Positions 46,686 to 58,859 of a DNA stretch of 64,000 nt are shown here, one piece after another. A program made the position numbers and the translations under genes. This stretch comes from Eumeta japonica. Its lineage: Eukaryota > Arthropoda > Insecta > Lepidoptera > Psychidae. The first letter of the stretch is position 1; every line of letters starts with the position of its first letter. The notes below the pieces were generated by a model that made no database searches, was not told the DNA's origin, and saw only the letters and a program-made list of their open reading frames with translations. Location of the stretch: positions 62,001 to 126,000 of the forward strand of contig BGZK01001384.1 of assembly GCA_005406025.1 (NCBI GenBank), read 5' to 3'.

Positions 46686-47824
46686 ATATGTAATATGTCA
46701 TTTTCGGTTTGTCATAATTTTAAAATGCTGCAATTTCTAAAATAGTTGACCGATTTGGTTCAAATTTTAAATCAATCTTTGCAATCATCCGTAGAACATA
46801 TATGTGGAGTTTCATTAAGATCTCTAAAGAATTGTAGACGCTATCGCGCTGACAAGACCCGCGTTAAATCGTATATATGTACATACATATATAAATTTTT
46901 GAACAGTTTGTATTTTCTGACTCAGCTCGTCGAGTTAAGTCGGAAAACAGTAAAATTTTTGGAAAAATGCGTCAAGAGGACAAATACAATAGTTAGATTT
47001 TTATGAAATCTACTGAAAAAACATGTGTGGTAACAATTGTAAGTTTATGTACAAATAACTAGTTATGCCAGTCATATTGTACTAGTGAAATTTGTTATTG
47101 AATCAACTTATTTAGAATGTGTTGATTTTGATGAAACAAAGCAAGTATGTTGTCCCAAATACGCTCAAGTGACCTGTGAGAAGGCCATAAAAATTCATCT
47201 GGTAGTTTTGAAGATTACCGAGTTCAAACAGACAAACTGACAGACAAAATTTATAAAAGTGGTTTTATTGAATTTTATTGCACTCCCTGCATCATTCACA
47301 ATCTATTTTGTGAACATTTTCTACGTGTATATACACGTTTATGTATATAAAATAATTTTTAAAATTAACCATCTCGCTATCCACCGCTTTATCTGAGTAC
47401 GTGTCACATATTGTTCCTACATACAATAAATTCCTTCATCTTTGATTACGTCTCGTTTCGATTGGCTCACGTTATCTGCAAATATTTTCAATATCTACAA
47501 AAATCGATGATCACTCATAGGCGATTGCAATGTTAGGTTGCGTCGCCTCACTACTAGGTTGACTAAACTGCTGAGAATTACACGTTGGGGTAGCAAGATA
47601 AGTCAAATGAGTAGAATCATTAAAACTCATACTCAAAACGTAGTGGTCATTTAATGCTAATATAGTGCCAAAAAATAGGACAGAAAAGGAAGGACACTGC
47701 TGGCTTTACATAAGTTTCAATTTTTCGCTAATCGTTTAGAGCCTTTAGAGCACTAAATTGTATTTTTTGGCACTAAATCAGTACTACTTGAGCAGTAAAT
47801 TATTAATACTTAAACTTCGTTCTA

Positions 47825-48316
47825 TTAGGTCGGGGAAAAAGTTATTTCGTATTTTATAAGTAAAAAGTTGCAGTGAAATCTCTTTGGTTGTGCTATTGCA
47901 TCTGGCTAGTTTTGGTACCATTAAATAAGACATTTTCAAAAAAGAAAAATAAAAAGTAAAAACGATGTCCCTCCATTTTCAACAGTTTTTATGTCAACCA
48001 AAATAAGTGAATCTAATGAATAAATTCGATACATTTTGACGTTTTATTACAAAAAAGGGAATATCACGCACGCGTCTTTAACCACTTGGTAAATATTGAG
48101 AGAGTTGAGTTGGGAAGTGTTAAAGTATCCATCATATAGCCTTAATCTTGCACGCTCACATTTTGACCTGTTTCGGTCTTTTCAGAATTATTTAGCTAGG
48201 GTTAGGTTAACATCAAGAGAGAACTGTCAAAACTACTTGTCGCAGAAATTTTTACGTCAATGGGATTATGTCACTACCTAAAAAATGGCAACAAGTTGTT
48301 GAACAAAATGGCATTC
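47825..48316 (+). mobile_element. Internally deleted mariner-like element
   Basis: TTAGGTCGGGGAAAAAGTTA, then TTTCGTATTT, is a mariner terminal inverted repeat. The following 200 bp hold untranslatable remnants. The 3' terminal repeat is not seen. Confidence 0.65.
48058..48316 (+). pseudogene. Mariner transposase C-terminal remnant
   Basis: The frame from about 48096 reads LSWEVLKYPSYSLNLARSHF, then DLFRSFQNYLARVRLTSREN and CQNYLSQKF, followed after a frameshift by KKWQQVVEQNG. It matches the mariner tail (WEVLKHPPYSPDLAPSDYHL-like, then LFRSLQN). The catalytic third Asp region PDLAPSD is NLARSH here, so both acidic residues are gone and the protein is dead. The N-terminal and central domains are deleted. 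Confidence 0.7.
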
Positions 48317-48567
48317 TAGGGTCCATTCTGGTGTCAAATGAGCAGAATAACTAAAATTTTTGCCCAAAATTTACTGTTTATTTAGTGCTAATTTAGCGTA
48401 TTAAAAACAAAAGTTAGTGTTCTAACAGACGAGAGAAATACTGAAATACTTCTAGCTTTACATTAAACTACCAATGTACTTCCTCAAACACTCAATAATT
48501 TTATTCATATCTTGTGAATAATAATGCATTTTATTTGAGCACTGTTTTCAAACGAATACCGAATTTA

Positions 48568-48743
48568 CAGTAGAGTGCACGAAACTTTACCGTTGTGAAG
48601 TTAGTCACGGAAGCGTAGCAATGCGGTAAAATTGGGATACGGGGGAGGGGGGAGGAAAAGAGAGGGTCGGGGAGCGTTGTACTATCCACGCATGGCATCA
48701 TTGGCGGGCTATTCACAGCGGCAGAGTTTGGTGCGTTTTACTG
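48568..48743. mobile_element. Short terminal-inverted-repeat element (MITE), copy B
   Basis: 176 bp. The left end is CAGTAGAGTGCACGAAACTT and the right end, on the other strand, is CAGTAAAACGCACCAAACTC, with a TGTGAA inner edge on both arms. The interior AAGTTAGTCACGGAAGCGTA matches copy A at 11818-11980. Confidence 0.75.
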
Positions 48744-49582
48744 CAATCGTGGTCGTGTTTCTCTCCACGATGAGATTAGTGAATGTCGGCTTTCTACTGC
48801 GACCGACGAGGAGAATGTGGCGAATTTCAGGAGGCTGATCGGAGAAAATTGACACAGCGGCTACGAGGACAATAGACTCGTTTGAGGATCGATATGGGCC
48901 AAATCCAGAAATATTAACAAAAACATAAAGTTGCATAAAAAAAAACATCACAACTCTTCGTATGTTATATGTCTCCGAATTGAACTTTTGAAGTTTTTAA
49001 GCTTGTAGAATTCAAAATCACACTAATAGTTATAGCGAAAAGTTTCAGGGATAGTTTGTGTGGTAGACTGTACTTTTGTCGGTAGAATGACGAGACAGAT
49101 ATATTTGTGAAATTACGATTGAAAATTATTTTATTTGTCGCTCGAAACAATTACCTAGGAGATTGAATTGAAGTTTAAATTTGACACGAAAACTTCGATT
49201 CATTCGTTTGACCAATGCATTGAACATTCTCATGTGGTAAAATACCATCACATTTTAATCTGCGACAATCTCAAACAATGATTGTACGTTGTTGTCGTGC
49301 TATATTTATTTTGTCCGTGACCTCACCACACTAGTTAGGCGCATGTGCGGATCGCTACTAATTAGTATTGTATAAAGTCTTAAATGAGTGTAACGCGGAA
49401 ACGCATTTAGCTAAGACATTGATGCGGTTGTCCTTGTGAAGAGCCAGAGATATTCGCCGGAGCAGAAATGAAAATCGGTTTAAATATAACAATTACATTG
49501 CAAACATCGTATTAATTAATTCGTTAATATTATTGGAACGATAACACCAAAGTTCGTATCAAAAGGAATGTCACGATACTAA

Positions 49583-49638
49583 AAAAAAATTGGGTGCGTG
49601 TACTTATGTACGCGCGTGAGGAGTTATAATCCTTTGGC
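49583..49638 (+). repeat. Dispersed GTGTACTTAT...CTTTGG repeat, good copy
   Basis: GGGTGCGTGTACTTATGTAC, then GCGCGTGAGGAGTTATAATC and CTTTGG. The closest relative is the complement of 36921-36965. Confidence 0.7.
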
Positions 49639-50567
49639 ATCATTAGAAAATAGTTTTTTAATTGCATGCAAATAATTAATTGTAATAAAATAATAAAAGG
49701 ACTGGAAAAGGATAGTCAACACAGTCAATAATGTTCAGTTTAAATTTTAAAATTGTTAATTCGAATTGAACTAACTAACATTCATTATCAAATAATACCG
49801 AAATCGTAGAAATTATAAGATTTTAATATTAATATTGTTGCTATTTAAGTACCACAAATACATATTTTTGTAATCCTATTACACATAATTTAATATATTA
49901 TAGAATATGTAAAAAAATATACCATTCACTCACCCTTATTATTATTATTACCCTTAAAATCACTACTCTATTTTTTTTTAAATTGTGAGGCTTCACTGTT
50001 TGATTAAAAAAAACTAAAAAAAATCTTCAATTTTCGAATTCCCATGGGAAACACGCAATAATCGTGAAAAGAAAATGTTCCTAAAATATTTAGTTTAATA
50101 TTAGCGAAAACTGATGAATTCAATTGGTCTAGTCACTACACTTTAACATTATGATTAGACCAACATCGTAGCAAGTACAGTTTAATAGTTGCTAGGAAAA
50201 CCCAATTATAGAAAATGGTTGGGTTAAATTCTGAATAACGATAACAGTTCATACACTTTTTATTTTGTGGTTTTTTTTTTTTATTTCACTTTTCATGATG
50301 AAAATACGAATTAAATGAAATATAATAAGTAATATGACGATTTATTTTTAGTTCCAATATACAGATTTGTTTCCGATATAAAAAAAATTAAATGAATAAA
50401 TAATTATTTTCTGACATAAGTGTAACATAAATTCTCTCATTATTCGAAATTCGAATTTGATATCGAAGCGGGCAGCTTCAACCTGTTAAGTTTGTGTTAC
50501 ACTGTTAATTTTGTGATACACTTATGCGCGCGCATCTTAAAATTTCACTCTCATCATTTTTTCATAA

Positions 50568-50592
50568 CGCGCCTAAAGAAGTATAACTTCAA
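50568..50592 (-). repeat. Dispersed repeat end (TTATACTTCTTTAGG)
   Basis: On the minus strand TGAAGTTATACTTCTTTAGG then CGCG, the terminal segment of the same repeat family. Confidence 0.5.
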
Positions 50593-51289
50593 AAATCCAA
50601 TGCTAAGCTAATGCGAGAGCTATTAGAGCCTCGAAATGGATACGAAATATTAATTTACTACTATTTATCGGGACGTTTTCACGCAAAATCTGCGCTATTT
50701 ACGCTAAATGTTAGTTTAATTTTTATTTCATTTTTACTTTAATCTTAAATATCTACTAAATAGAAAGTTCGATTCTTAAAACTCGCATCCATACTTGTTA
50801 AACTGTCTGTCTATGCTAAATTTCAATTAAAACATGAAATGCTTTATGATAAAAACGCCCATGACAGACAAACGATAGACAGATGCCAGTATAAGTTTTC
50901 CGTTTTGTAATCAAATCACGTTAAAAAATAAAAGTTAATAACAAGCGTAATACAAACGTCGTATATTAACCATGTATAGACGCGGGCGCACAACACTAGC
51001 GATCGATGATCGATAACCGTTAGCGAAGAACAACCATACGCATAGCGATATCATACGTTTGTCTAATGTTTTTTGGTGCATTGTTGTAAGCATATTTTCC
51101 ACACGAAATCTAGCAAAACAAGCTAACATGAAGGCAACAAAAGCAGCCCCCCCGCCTCGCCTTACATCGACAGTGCGCTATAAGGGAGGATTACTAAAAA
51201 GAGGGGGTGGTAGTTTAAGGGGGTCGCCGCGTCAATTTTCCAAAGTATTTCCTGCGCCTGCAGCGATTTTGCGCGCGGCCGAGCGCGAG

Positions 51290-51420
51290 TAATCGTTTGT
51301 TGAAAACGGAATGCGATTTCACTGTTTGATGTTTGAATGCGGGCGCCGCGCGAGGGAGCCACTCGCGCGACTTTGCCGATGACAAATGGCGCAGCTGTCA
51401 AAATCGAATATTCTCATAGT
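51290..51420. promoter_or_regulatory. GC-rich island with E-box, function unknown
   Basis: TTTTGCGCGCGGCCGAGCGC and GCGGGCGCCGCGCGAGGGAG, followed by GGCGCAGCTGTCAAAATCGA. It is strikingly CpG-rich for this intron. No coding frame with ATG and splice sites was found. Confidence 0.3.
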
Positions 51421-51826
51421 GATCATTTTATTTTTACACTTAACTTCTGAATCAGTTTTTATTTGTAGCTTTGATCCGATATTGAACCTATCCACTGATG
51501 TCTTGTTTTAGAACAGCACGTGTATATTGTAAAAAATAATAGATACTTATTGTTTTCCAAAAACGAAATGATCGTTACTTGTTCTCTTTACATTTAGAAA
51601 TGAACCTTACGTTATGACATTTCGGTTGAAATGTCAGTTGATAACTAGTGTTCCTTCCTTTCTTTTTCTCTGGCACTGCAAAATGGAATCGTAAAATGTG
51701 AGACAGAGACAAACTTTTCGGTTATATATTACATGATGTGTATAAGTATTTTGTTAAGAAATGGGCGCAGAAAATTGACACCATGAAGTTTGCTGTTAAT
51801 GAGATAACGGTTAAGTTAATTTACGG

Positions 51827-51860
<34 letters not shown>

Positions 51861-51903
51861 AAGTACTTATATGAGGACGTAAAAAGTTATACTTCTTTGG
51901 CTT
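51827..51903 (+). repeat. (TA)n microsatellite abutting a dispersed repeat end
   Basis: About 14 TA units at 51827-51854 followed by ATGTAAGTACTTATATGAGG and AAAAGTTATACTTCTTTGGC (51857-51903). Confidence 0.75.
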
Positions 51904-51949
51904 AATAAATATTTTTTAATAAATTCCAATTACTATTTTTTGTATATGT

Positions 51950-52243
51950 CACATTAAATTAGTTATAAAATAAATATACTTCTTCCTGCGTGTGTTGTCC
52001 CGATATTCGGTTGAAAGTTAACAGGCGATCAAGTCCATATTATTATTTTTATGACAAAACGCCACATTAAATTAGGTATAAAACAAATGTTATTGTATTG
52101 CTTTCTCGGTGTGCTGTCCTGGTGCTCGGTTAAAAATTAACAGGCAACGGCGACATCTTTATTCTTTTCTGTCAGATTAAATAAGTTACAAAACAAACGC
52201 TGTTGTACTATTTCATGCGTGTGCTGTCCTGGTACTCCGTTGT
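51950..52243 (+). repeat. About 110-bp tandem repeat, three decayed copies
   Basis: Units begin at 51950 (CACATTAAATTAGTTATAAA), 52063 (CACATTAAATTAGGTATAAA) and 52173 (CAGATTAAATAAGTTACAAA). Each has the G(C)GTGTG(C/T)TGTCC ... CGGTTGAAAGTTAACAGG-type middle. The third is cut short near 52243. Copies have diverged substantially. Confidence 0.85.
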
Positions 52244-53404
52244 ATCGACCCGAATTATGTGTTAAATTGGCGCGGTACGTACGATACACTCCGATCAGAT
52301 TTACATTAATGCGCTAAAAAAAGTGTCATTTCAAAAAAATCAAATCGAGTCTTCAGTCGTTATTAGAGTCACTTCATATAGTTTGGTGCAAGTGCCATTT
52401 ATCATAACGTTTTTGTATAAGGTCAGAAAATTATGATCAAGGTATCATTCGATTCGGAACGATATGACAAATCAAAAAATTTTTTTGGTAATCTATTTGT
52501 TGAACGAAATTTTTATTTTATTTTTAAGAAAAAATATTTTCTTTATTAAAATTATTTATTGCTAAAAAAGTATTTGTTAAATGATAATCGTTTTTCGCAG
52601 TTGAATATTGACATTAAGGAACCGTTTTTCCTTTAAAAATCATTAATTTTATTGTATTTTAAGAGTCTGAAGGATATTTTTTATTTGTTTATTTAATATT
52701 TTTTTTATAAACAAATGGATTTTTGCCATTTATTTCTTTTAAATTCTAAATTATGTATATTGTATAATTATGTTACATGTATTGTTTTAAATTTTTATAC
52801 ATTTTTTTCATTAAAAAAAAACCATTTGATCAATTTAGTATTTATTTGTTGACGTGTATAAAACGTGAAGGGCACTCGGCCGCCAACATAACCCGATAAA
52901 TTTTCTTTAAAAAAGTATATTTTTTTTGGTATTATATTCAGTCTCCAAATTTTTCAATAAAATTGCATTAAGTCAAAATAACACAAGTACTTTTTCGAAA
53001 TGAAAATTATACTTTGTTGGGTATTAATTAAAATAGGGTAATATGAAGAATTTTTCAAAACAAATTTAATGAACGTACAATTTTGGGTGTTTAAAAAGTA
53101 AATTTCAAACTTTAAATACTTTAATTTCAAAAATAAATATATAAGCTTTGTAACCATATAAACCTATTACGAATAGATTGCTTCATTATCAGTTTAATAA
53201 AGTTTAAGAGAGCTTAATATAGGGTACATTGAATATTCCCAAAATATAAATATTGAATAATTGGATACACGTAATAATTTTTTATTGTAGTTTTATTGAA
53301 GCAAGATTATAATAACATAACTTTTGCTTGATACCATGTGAGGTTGCATAAGTGTCAAATGACCTCCTCTACCACATATTTATATTTGTCCCTCGGTAAC
53401 CCAT

Positions 53405-53429
53405 TTATATATATATATATATATATATA
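53405..53429. repeat. (TA)n microsatellite
   Basis: About 12 TA units. Confidence 0.95.
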
Positions 53430-53579
53430 CGGGTTAACGGAAACAGGCATATCAATAGTACATTTAAATAATACAACAACTTGAACTTCCCAGAAAAGGT
53501 TATCAAAGCTAGAAACAGATCTTGTAATGATAACGTACGTACAAATTGAATTAATTGAAACCACTAGAGGCAGTTTTAA

Positions 53580-53830
53580 AAATGGCTTGATTCAAAACAG
53601 ACTCAGAGGCGCCGGCGGGCCTCTAAATGGCCTTAATATCACGCAAATCATCGGATTAGAGGCCGGGAGGGCCCGGGAGGGCTTCTATTCTCCCGGGGCC
53701 CTATTCCATTCACTCCGGCCTCCGGCCCGACGGGTCGGGCGACGTGAGCTCATCGCTGAATATAGAGTGGGATTTGGCGGTTATGGATTGATTTTACGAG
53801 ACGGGCCGCAGATAGTGGCGGAATGACGGA
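53580..53830. promoter_or_regulatory. GC-rich island, possible intronic regulatory element
   Basis: It contains CCGGGAGGGCCCGGGAGGGC (a doubled unit), TCCCGGGGCCC, CTCCGGCCTCCGGCCCGACG and GTCGGGCGACGTGAGCTCAT. A 99-codon open frame covers it but lacks splice logic and any domain. Composition is very unlike the flanking AT-rich intron. Confidence 0.3.
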
Positions 53831-55160
53831 TGGCCGTCTATAAATATTTTGGTTACTTTTCTGCACACTCTTTTTGTCTTTGGATTAATATTATACTTAA
53901 GTTATAGAAAATTACTATTAATGTATATAAGATTTAGTTGCAATTATTTTTATTCGTTCTTTGTACATAAAATCACAACGAAAACTAGTCGTTGCCCAAC
54001 AAAAGGTATAAATTTGGCAATAAGTCAAAGCATTCAGCTGGGATCCCTCTCAAAACAATATTGTTCACCGCTGACGACGAATCAATAGCTGGTTTGTATT
54101 CTATTGCGAAGGCGTAGGGTTGTGTTTGGATCGAAACATTTCGTTGGGGTTGTCAGTATAAAAATAATATTAATCCGTCAAGAGGAATTTAATATGATCC
54201 CCTAGCAGATGGGGTCCACGGCTACTTGCAACGAATCAGGTGTTGGTTTAATTTGGGTTTAATCTGCATTTTAAAGGAATGATTGATGTTTGGGGTAATT
54301 AGTGGCATTGTTTGTTCCTAATGACGGAGTTAAAGTTTTTGAACACGGTAGGTGAAATAATTGAATATAGATATACGCTACGGGACACATTAAATTCAAA
54401 ATATACATTTTCTATTATACTTTATCATAAACCTTTGAAAGAGTTTATAATAAAATTAATCCGAATATAAATGAAATACAAAAATAATATTACCGCCTCA
54501 AAATATCCGTAAATTAAATAAAGTTTCAATTGGAATATTTTTTTTAACAATGTTTCTTCAATCCTATTGATTTTAAACATCACATGAAAACATATAAAAG
54601 GTGTATATAATCCATGGAAGTTTTACATATTCACACATACACCAGTATTTTTAATATTGCAAATTATAAATTGTTTTTATCATAATTTTACCGGCGCCAT
54701 TTTCCGTAGACAATATAGATCTACCTACGTCCCGAAGAATTTGATTAATGTGAATCAAATAATTGCGTACAAAAAAAAAATGGGAAATTTAAAAAAAGAA
54801 GATTTATTTAAGAACAAATTGTAGGATCGATTTCAAATTATTCGGTTTTTCAAATCTGAAAATCGAGATTGGGATAGAAATCGGACATTTATTTGCCTGA
54901 GCTGGCGTAGACGTGGGGATCTGTTAGAATATTTACGCAGTAGAGGGTTAAAGTTAGTTTATTTTATCTACAACATCATAGCAATTTCTTCACTAACAAC
55001 TGCTTTTTCCTTTTTGGACGGAAGACGTGTAATGTTAAATATCATATAATTTAATCTCTATAAATAAAGTCAAATATTGACTTGTGTAAATTTTAAGATT
55101 AAGTAGATAGAAGAACCATAAGTCATAGACAATCGGGTGTGAAATAAAATGTAAATATTT

Positions 55161-55310
55161 TTATGGTTCCGTATCATAAAAAAGAGACCGTTGTAAGGTC
55201 ACATTGTTCTGTCTATCCGTCGGTCAAGGTCATTTTTCTTTGAAACTCGTAGGGGTGTCGCGATGAAATTCATATTAAATACTCAGTTCTACGGTCCCTT
55301 GGAGCTGCAA
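55161..55310 (+). repeat. Partial lepidopteran-type repeat (GGTTCCGTA family)
   Basis: ATGGTTCCGTATCATAAAAA, then AGAGACCGTTGTAAGGTCAC and a GTCTATCCGTCGGTCAAGG segment. Related by its ends to 30328-31066. Confidence 0.5.
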
Positions 55311-55839
55311 ACACAACAACTACCTGGCAACTGCTCAGAGATGTATTTTATGACAGCACTGAGTACGGTTCAGGTCGATTTTGGAGGTTGTAAATATACG
55401 TCTCTCATAAATTAACTATATCGTTTCATTTTTCATTCCCACAAGCGTAATAGGCTTCAAGCAAAATAGGACATTTTGTAGCCCCATACTCGTTGGATTG
55501 TTTTACTTTACATAGGCGGTGGTTGTTAGTGGTAGCCGGTGACGGCGGTGGTAGTGGACGACCGGTCAGTTGGTCGGGGTCGTTGCCGACCGTTATCATC
55601 ACACTGGTGACAATAATCGCTAAAAGCCTCCTCCACCACACGGACTGTGCGCATGCGTGGAGAGCTTCGAAGTCTCTAAATTTAAAACAAAAGATTGTGA
55701 GATGGTAATAATCCTGCGACTATATGACAAAAATATGAGATATAAGATTCATATACATCCGTAAGTAGATCCGAATGACCGGGTTCACACAATCCACCCC
55801 CGACACTGAATCAAAATGCTAATTAATTATTTTGAAACG

Positions 55840-56030
55840 GAATTAGGGTCTGTCGCCGGCGCCGCGGTTGAATTTAAAAAGCTGCGCGCGAGTGATAAAC
55901 TGCCCCCCGGGAGACCCCGAATAGGGGTTGTTTCGCCCCGTCGGGGTTTTAAGTGTTAATGTAAATAGCGCGAGGTTCGACACGTAGCGGGCGTGTGTAG
56001 GTCCGCGAGAGCGACGGCGAAAGGATGTCT
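55840..56030. promoter_or_regulatory. GC-rich island downstream of a homeodomain-like site
   Basis: ATGCTAATTAATTATTTTGA (homeodomain-type core) at about 55817-55836 is followed by GTCTGTCGCCGGCGCCGCGG, GAGTGATAAACTGCCCCCCG and TTTCGCCCCGTCGGGGTTTT. It has a mixed AT-site and CpG-rich layout that could be an intronic enhancer. Not proven. Confidence 0.28.
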
Positions 56031-56289
56031 TTGATGGATGAGCTAGGTGTGGTTGAATTTGGACATAATTTCCCGTTCGTGCGAAAGAAATAATTTTATT
56101 ATTTCCTATAAGCGATATAAAGATATGAATTCATAATCAAGAATTAAAAAAGAACAGTCACAAGCGAATCCAGAACCAAAACCAGAAATGGACTAACGAG
56201 TTTTCCAAGGAAATCCTTTTATTTAATTAAATTTGAGAAGTAATCAAGAGAAATTATAATTTAAATATATTTTATTATGTTTGTAAGAT

Positions 56290-56835
56290 GTTGTTATTGA
56301 ACAGAGAGTCGGAGAGTAGGTGGTAACTGCTCAGTGGGTATGCTTGTGCGTAGCCGGCCTTTTAAATTTAGGAAGTACGCTCTTTTCTTGGAGACCTTCT
56401 TGTCGAAGTTCGTTGGGAATACCGCTGATGGTAAATCATCGCAGAGCCCCATCATACGTGGTAGAACGCCGGTCATCAAGATGGTGTTGATGGTATTAGT
56501 AGGGACGACGTTAATAGTTCTTCAGAGCACTGCCCGTAAGATACTAGATGGAGCATGCATAGAGATGCTACATCTCCTGGCAAGGCCAGCGGGTCGAGTT
56601 GGCTGGATACTACAGGGTCGCCGATGATTCAGGATGCTCTACGTAGAAAATGGAGATGAACGACGCGCTCTGGAGGCAAAAGTTGATATTCGGGTGCTCC
56701 AGGCCAGAGTAGACAACAGTACTCTAGGTGACGTCGGGCCTGTGCCTTATGAAGTAGGAGAGGATGATCCGGCTTGGAGTACTGTCGTGCTCTGTTGAAC
56801 ACATTGAGCTTTTTTAAGTGGCAGTAACACAAAAT
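56290..56835 (-). mobile_element. LINE remnant, Jockey/CR1-type reverse transcriptase C-terminus
   Basis: The minus strand, in two frames, gives KKLNVFNRARQYSKPDHPLL, then LHKAQARRHLEYCCLLWPGA and PEYQLLP, then after a gap DLPSAVFPTNFDKKVSKKRA and YFLNLKGRLR. These match the region after the polymerase motifs in arthropod Jockey/CR1-type elements (HLEYCCHLWSGAP.Y.L and NELPSAVFP..). Frameshifts and an internal deletion make it inactive. Confidence 0.75.
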
Positions 56836-57068
56836 TTGAGAAGATTTTATAGGTTTTTAACTATTTAAAAAACGCGACAAGTGAGAATTGAACTCACGTG
56901 GAGGAAGTTCACTTATGACGACTGAAAGGACTTCAAATGTCAGTTTGTACGCACAATATTGAGGGATTTACAATGTAATTTTAAGATCATGGACTTCTTA
57001 CAGGTTATTTGTAACCTATAAACACAGGCCCCTCTCGGGCCATTTGTTACATGAGACATTTCTTAAAG

Positions 57069-57082
57069 ATATATATATATAT

Positions 57083-57149
<67 letters not shown>
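57069..57149. repeat. (TA)n microsatellite, about 80 bp
   Basis: Nearly pure TA run with a CATACA interruption near 57086. Confidence 0.97.
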
Positions 57150-57150
<1 letters not shown>

Positions 57151-58119
57151 AACTTAATAATTAATACTGAATTTGGTGGGATCATTTGACAATTTTCATT
57201 TCATACCAAATGATAAATGTCAAACGAGGACACTAATTCAGTGTTCTCAATTTCCAAGCCGTGGCAATTGTCGACCGGCTTACGTGCGACATGCGATAAG
57301 CACACCCCAGCACACGGCACTGCCTGGCACACGTGCGTTTAGAAGATCGCTGTGATGAGTGACACCTGCTCTCTTTCAACGCCTTTTTTTTTTAGTTTCA
57401 GATTGAAAGGTTTTAAAGGTCCACGTTTTCCGTTTTAAATATTATAAGTATATTCTCTAAAAATTCACAATCTCTAAATAAGAACTATTTTAAATGTCCA
57501 TATGTGAGCGACAATACATATTTTATCCTCCACTTGATATGTTTCGTCATCTTTTATACGGAATATTTGGCAAATTTCACATTTACCAATTGCCTCTTGT
57601 GACAATTTTCACACGGTACGAGAATTGCCTCCCAGTTTCTTATTTCGTATTTTTCAAAACTTCATGCTTCGTATTTTGAGAGATTAAGGTGAGAATGGTC
57701 AATTCCCATGACTATTCTGAAATAAAACTATTTATTTTATGATCAATATACGTATATTTTCATCAAATTTTCATATCTAATCATGTCTATCCAGGTTCTA
57801 ATAAAACTTGTATTCCTTGATAATACAGAACAGTCATGTTTTAAGTTGACAGTTATCGCGAGTGTATCGATTCAACCTTTGGCGGATAATGGAATATACC
57901 ATACAGGTATAATAAATCTGAAAGCATTATTTAATTTTTCAAGGAAATGTGGACGTCGTATAACTTGTATTCTTAAACAGGTATTTGACATCTTATATAT
58001 GCGACATATATCATCATACTTCGCGACTATACAATAGATTTTTTTTTAATTAGCTGCATGATAACAACAGATCGAAACTTCAAACTGTGGCCAATATTGT
58101 TACTTGACCACCTAGACCA

Positions 58120-58322
58120 TATGTGGGCAACAGCCGGCCCGCTGAAAGGTTTGACACGACCCGCGAGACCTTTTGGAAAATTTCATGTATGATATCTATC
58201 GCTAAAAATTATGAACACTAGTTTAAAACACTACTTTAAAGTGCACTACTTTTTGAACGCGGCCCGCGACATGTAGGTCAAACTTTAGTGTGCAAATAAC
58301 AGTAAAGTTTGGCCCACAACAT
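58120..58322. mobile_element. Possible hAT-type non-autonomous element
   Basis: It opens TGTGGGCAACAGCCGGCCCG, like the GTGGGCAACCTGCGGCCCGC ends of hAT elements. It contains GCGGCCCGCGACATGTAGGT and closes with a string whose complement is TGTTGTGGGCCAAACTTT. No coding part. The target duplication was not resolved. Confidence 0.4.
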
Positions 58323-58859
58323 GTCAAAGGTTGCTAAATGAAAAGACATTTTATTACAATTCAGTTGTCTTTCAGGTTTGTCAATCCAGGAGTCTTTATA
58401 GTTCATCGTTTTAGGTCAAATTTTGTACGGAAATATTTAAATTCGGCAATTGTTGAGGCAAGTATTCTTCTTAAACTGCCTCTTGTTGTTTTTGTACAAA
58501 TTTTTATATACTTACCTTAAAAACTAAGGTTAAGGCCTTTTAAATATTCTAATTTTGTCAGATATTTCTCATTTCATTAATAACGTTATTGAATAGTATT
58601 TTTTCATCCCCCAAGAATGTCGGAGCACATTATATTTAAATCTAATAACATAATATTTAGGTAAAAGATCTTCTAAAGAACTTCATAAACAGCAGCAGGT
58701 TGTCATAAGCTGATGATCATGATGTAGTTTATTTTAATTGTTATCACCTTATAACAAAGTGGTAAAAAAAATAGCAACAACAGTGCTGGGAGTTGTATTT
58801 TTTTTCTAAATTAAGAATATTTCATGCATGAAATGTCTTGTATAAATACTAAATAAAAT

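Larger units (their letters stand above)
47601..48450 (+). repeat. Imperfect direct repeats flanking the mariner remnant
   Basis: GTCAAATGAGTAGAATCATT followed by TCATTTAATGCTAATATAGTG (from 47605) resembles GTCAAATGAGCAGAATAACT followed by TTATTTAGTGCTAATTTAGCG (from 48338). The mariner remnant lies between them. This could be an older element split by the mariner insertion, or two degenerate copies. Confidence 0.4.

Noticed and set aside
52480..52900. A third copy of the foldback arm
   Set aside because: T-rich words such as TTATAAACAAATGG recur, but the order of landmarks is not preserved. Low complexity can explain it.
53527..53826. 99-codon plus-strand frame over the GC-rich island
   Set aside because: GC-rich DNA has few stops by composition. 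There is no domain, no splice pattern, and the frame is on the opposite strand to Gad1.
55426..55708. Signal-peptide-like minus-strand frame (WWRRLLAIIVTSVMITVG...) and its plus-strand counterpart
   Set aside because: The apparent starts are GTG and TTG, there is no ATG in frame, and the downstream donor is weak. The hydrophobic look comes from GTGGTG-type repeats.
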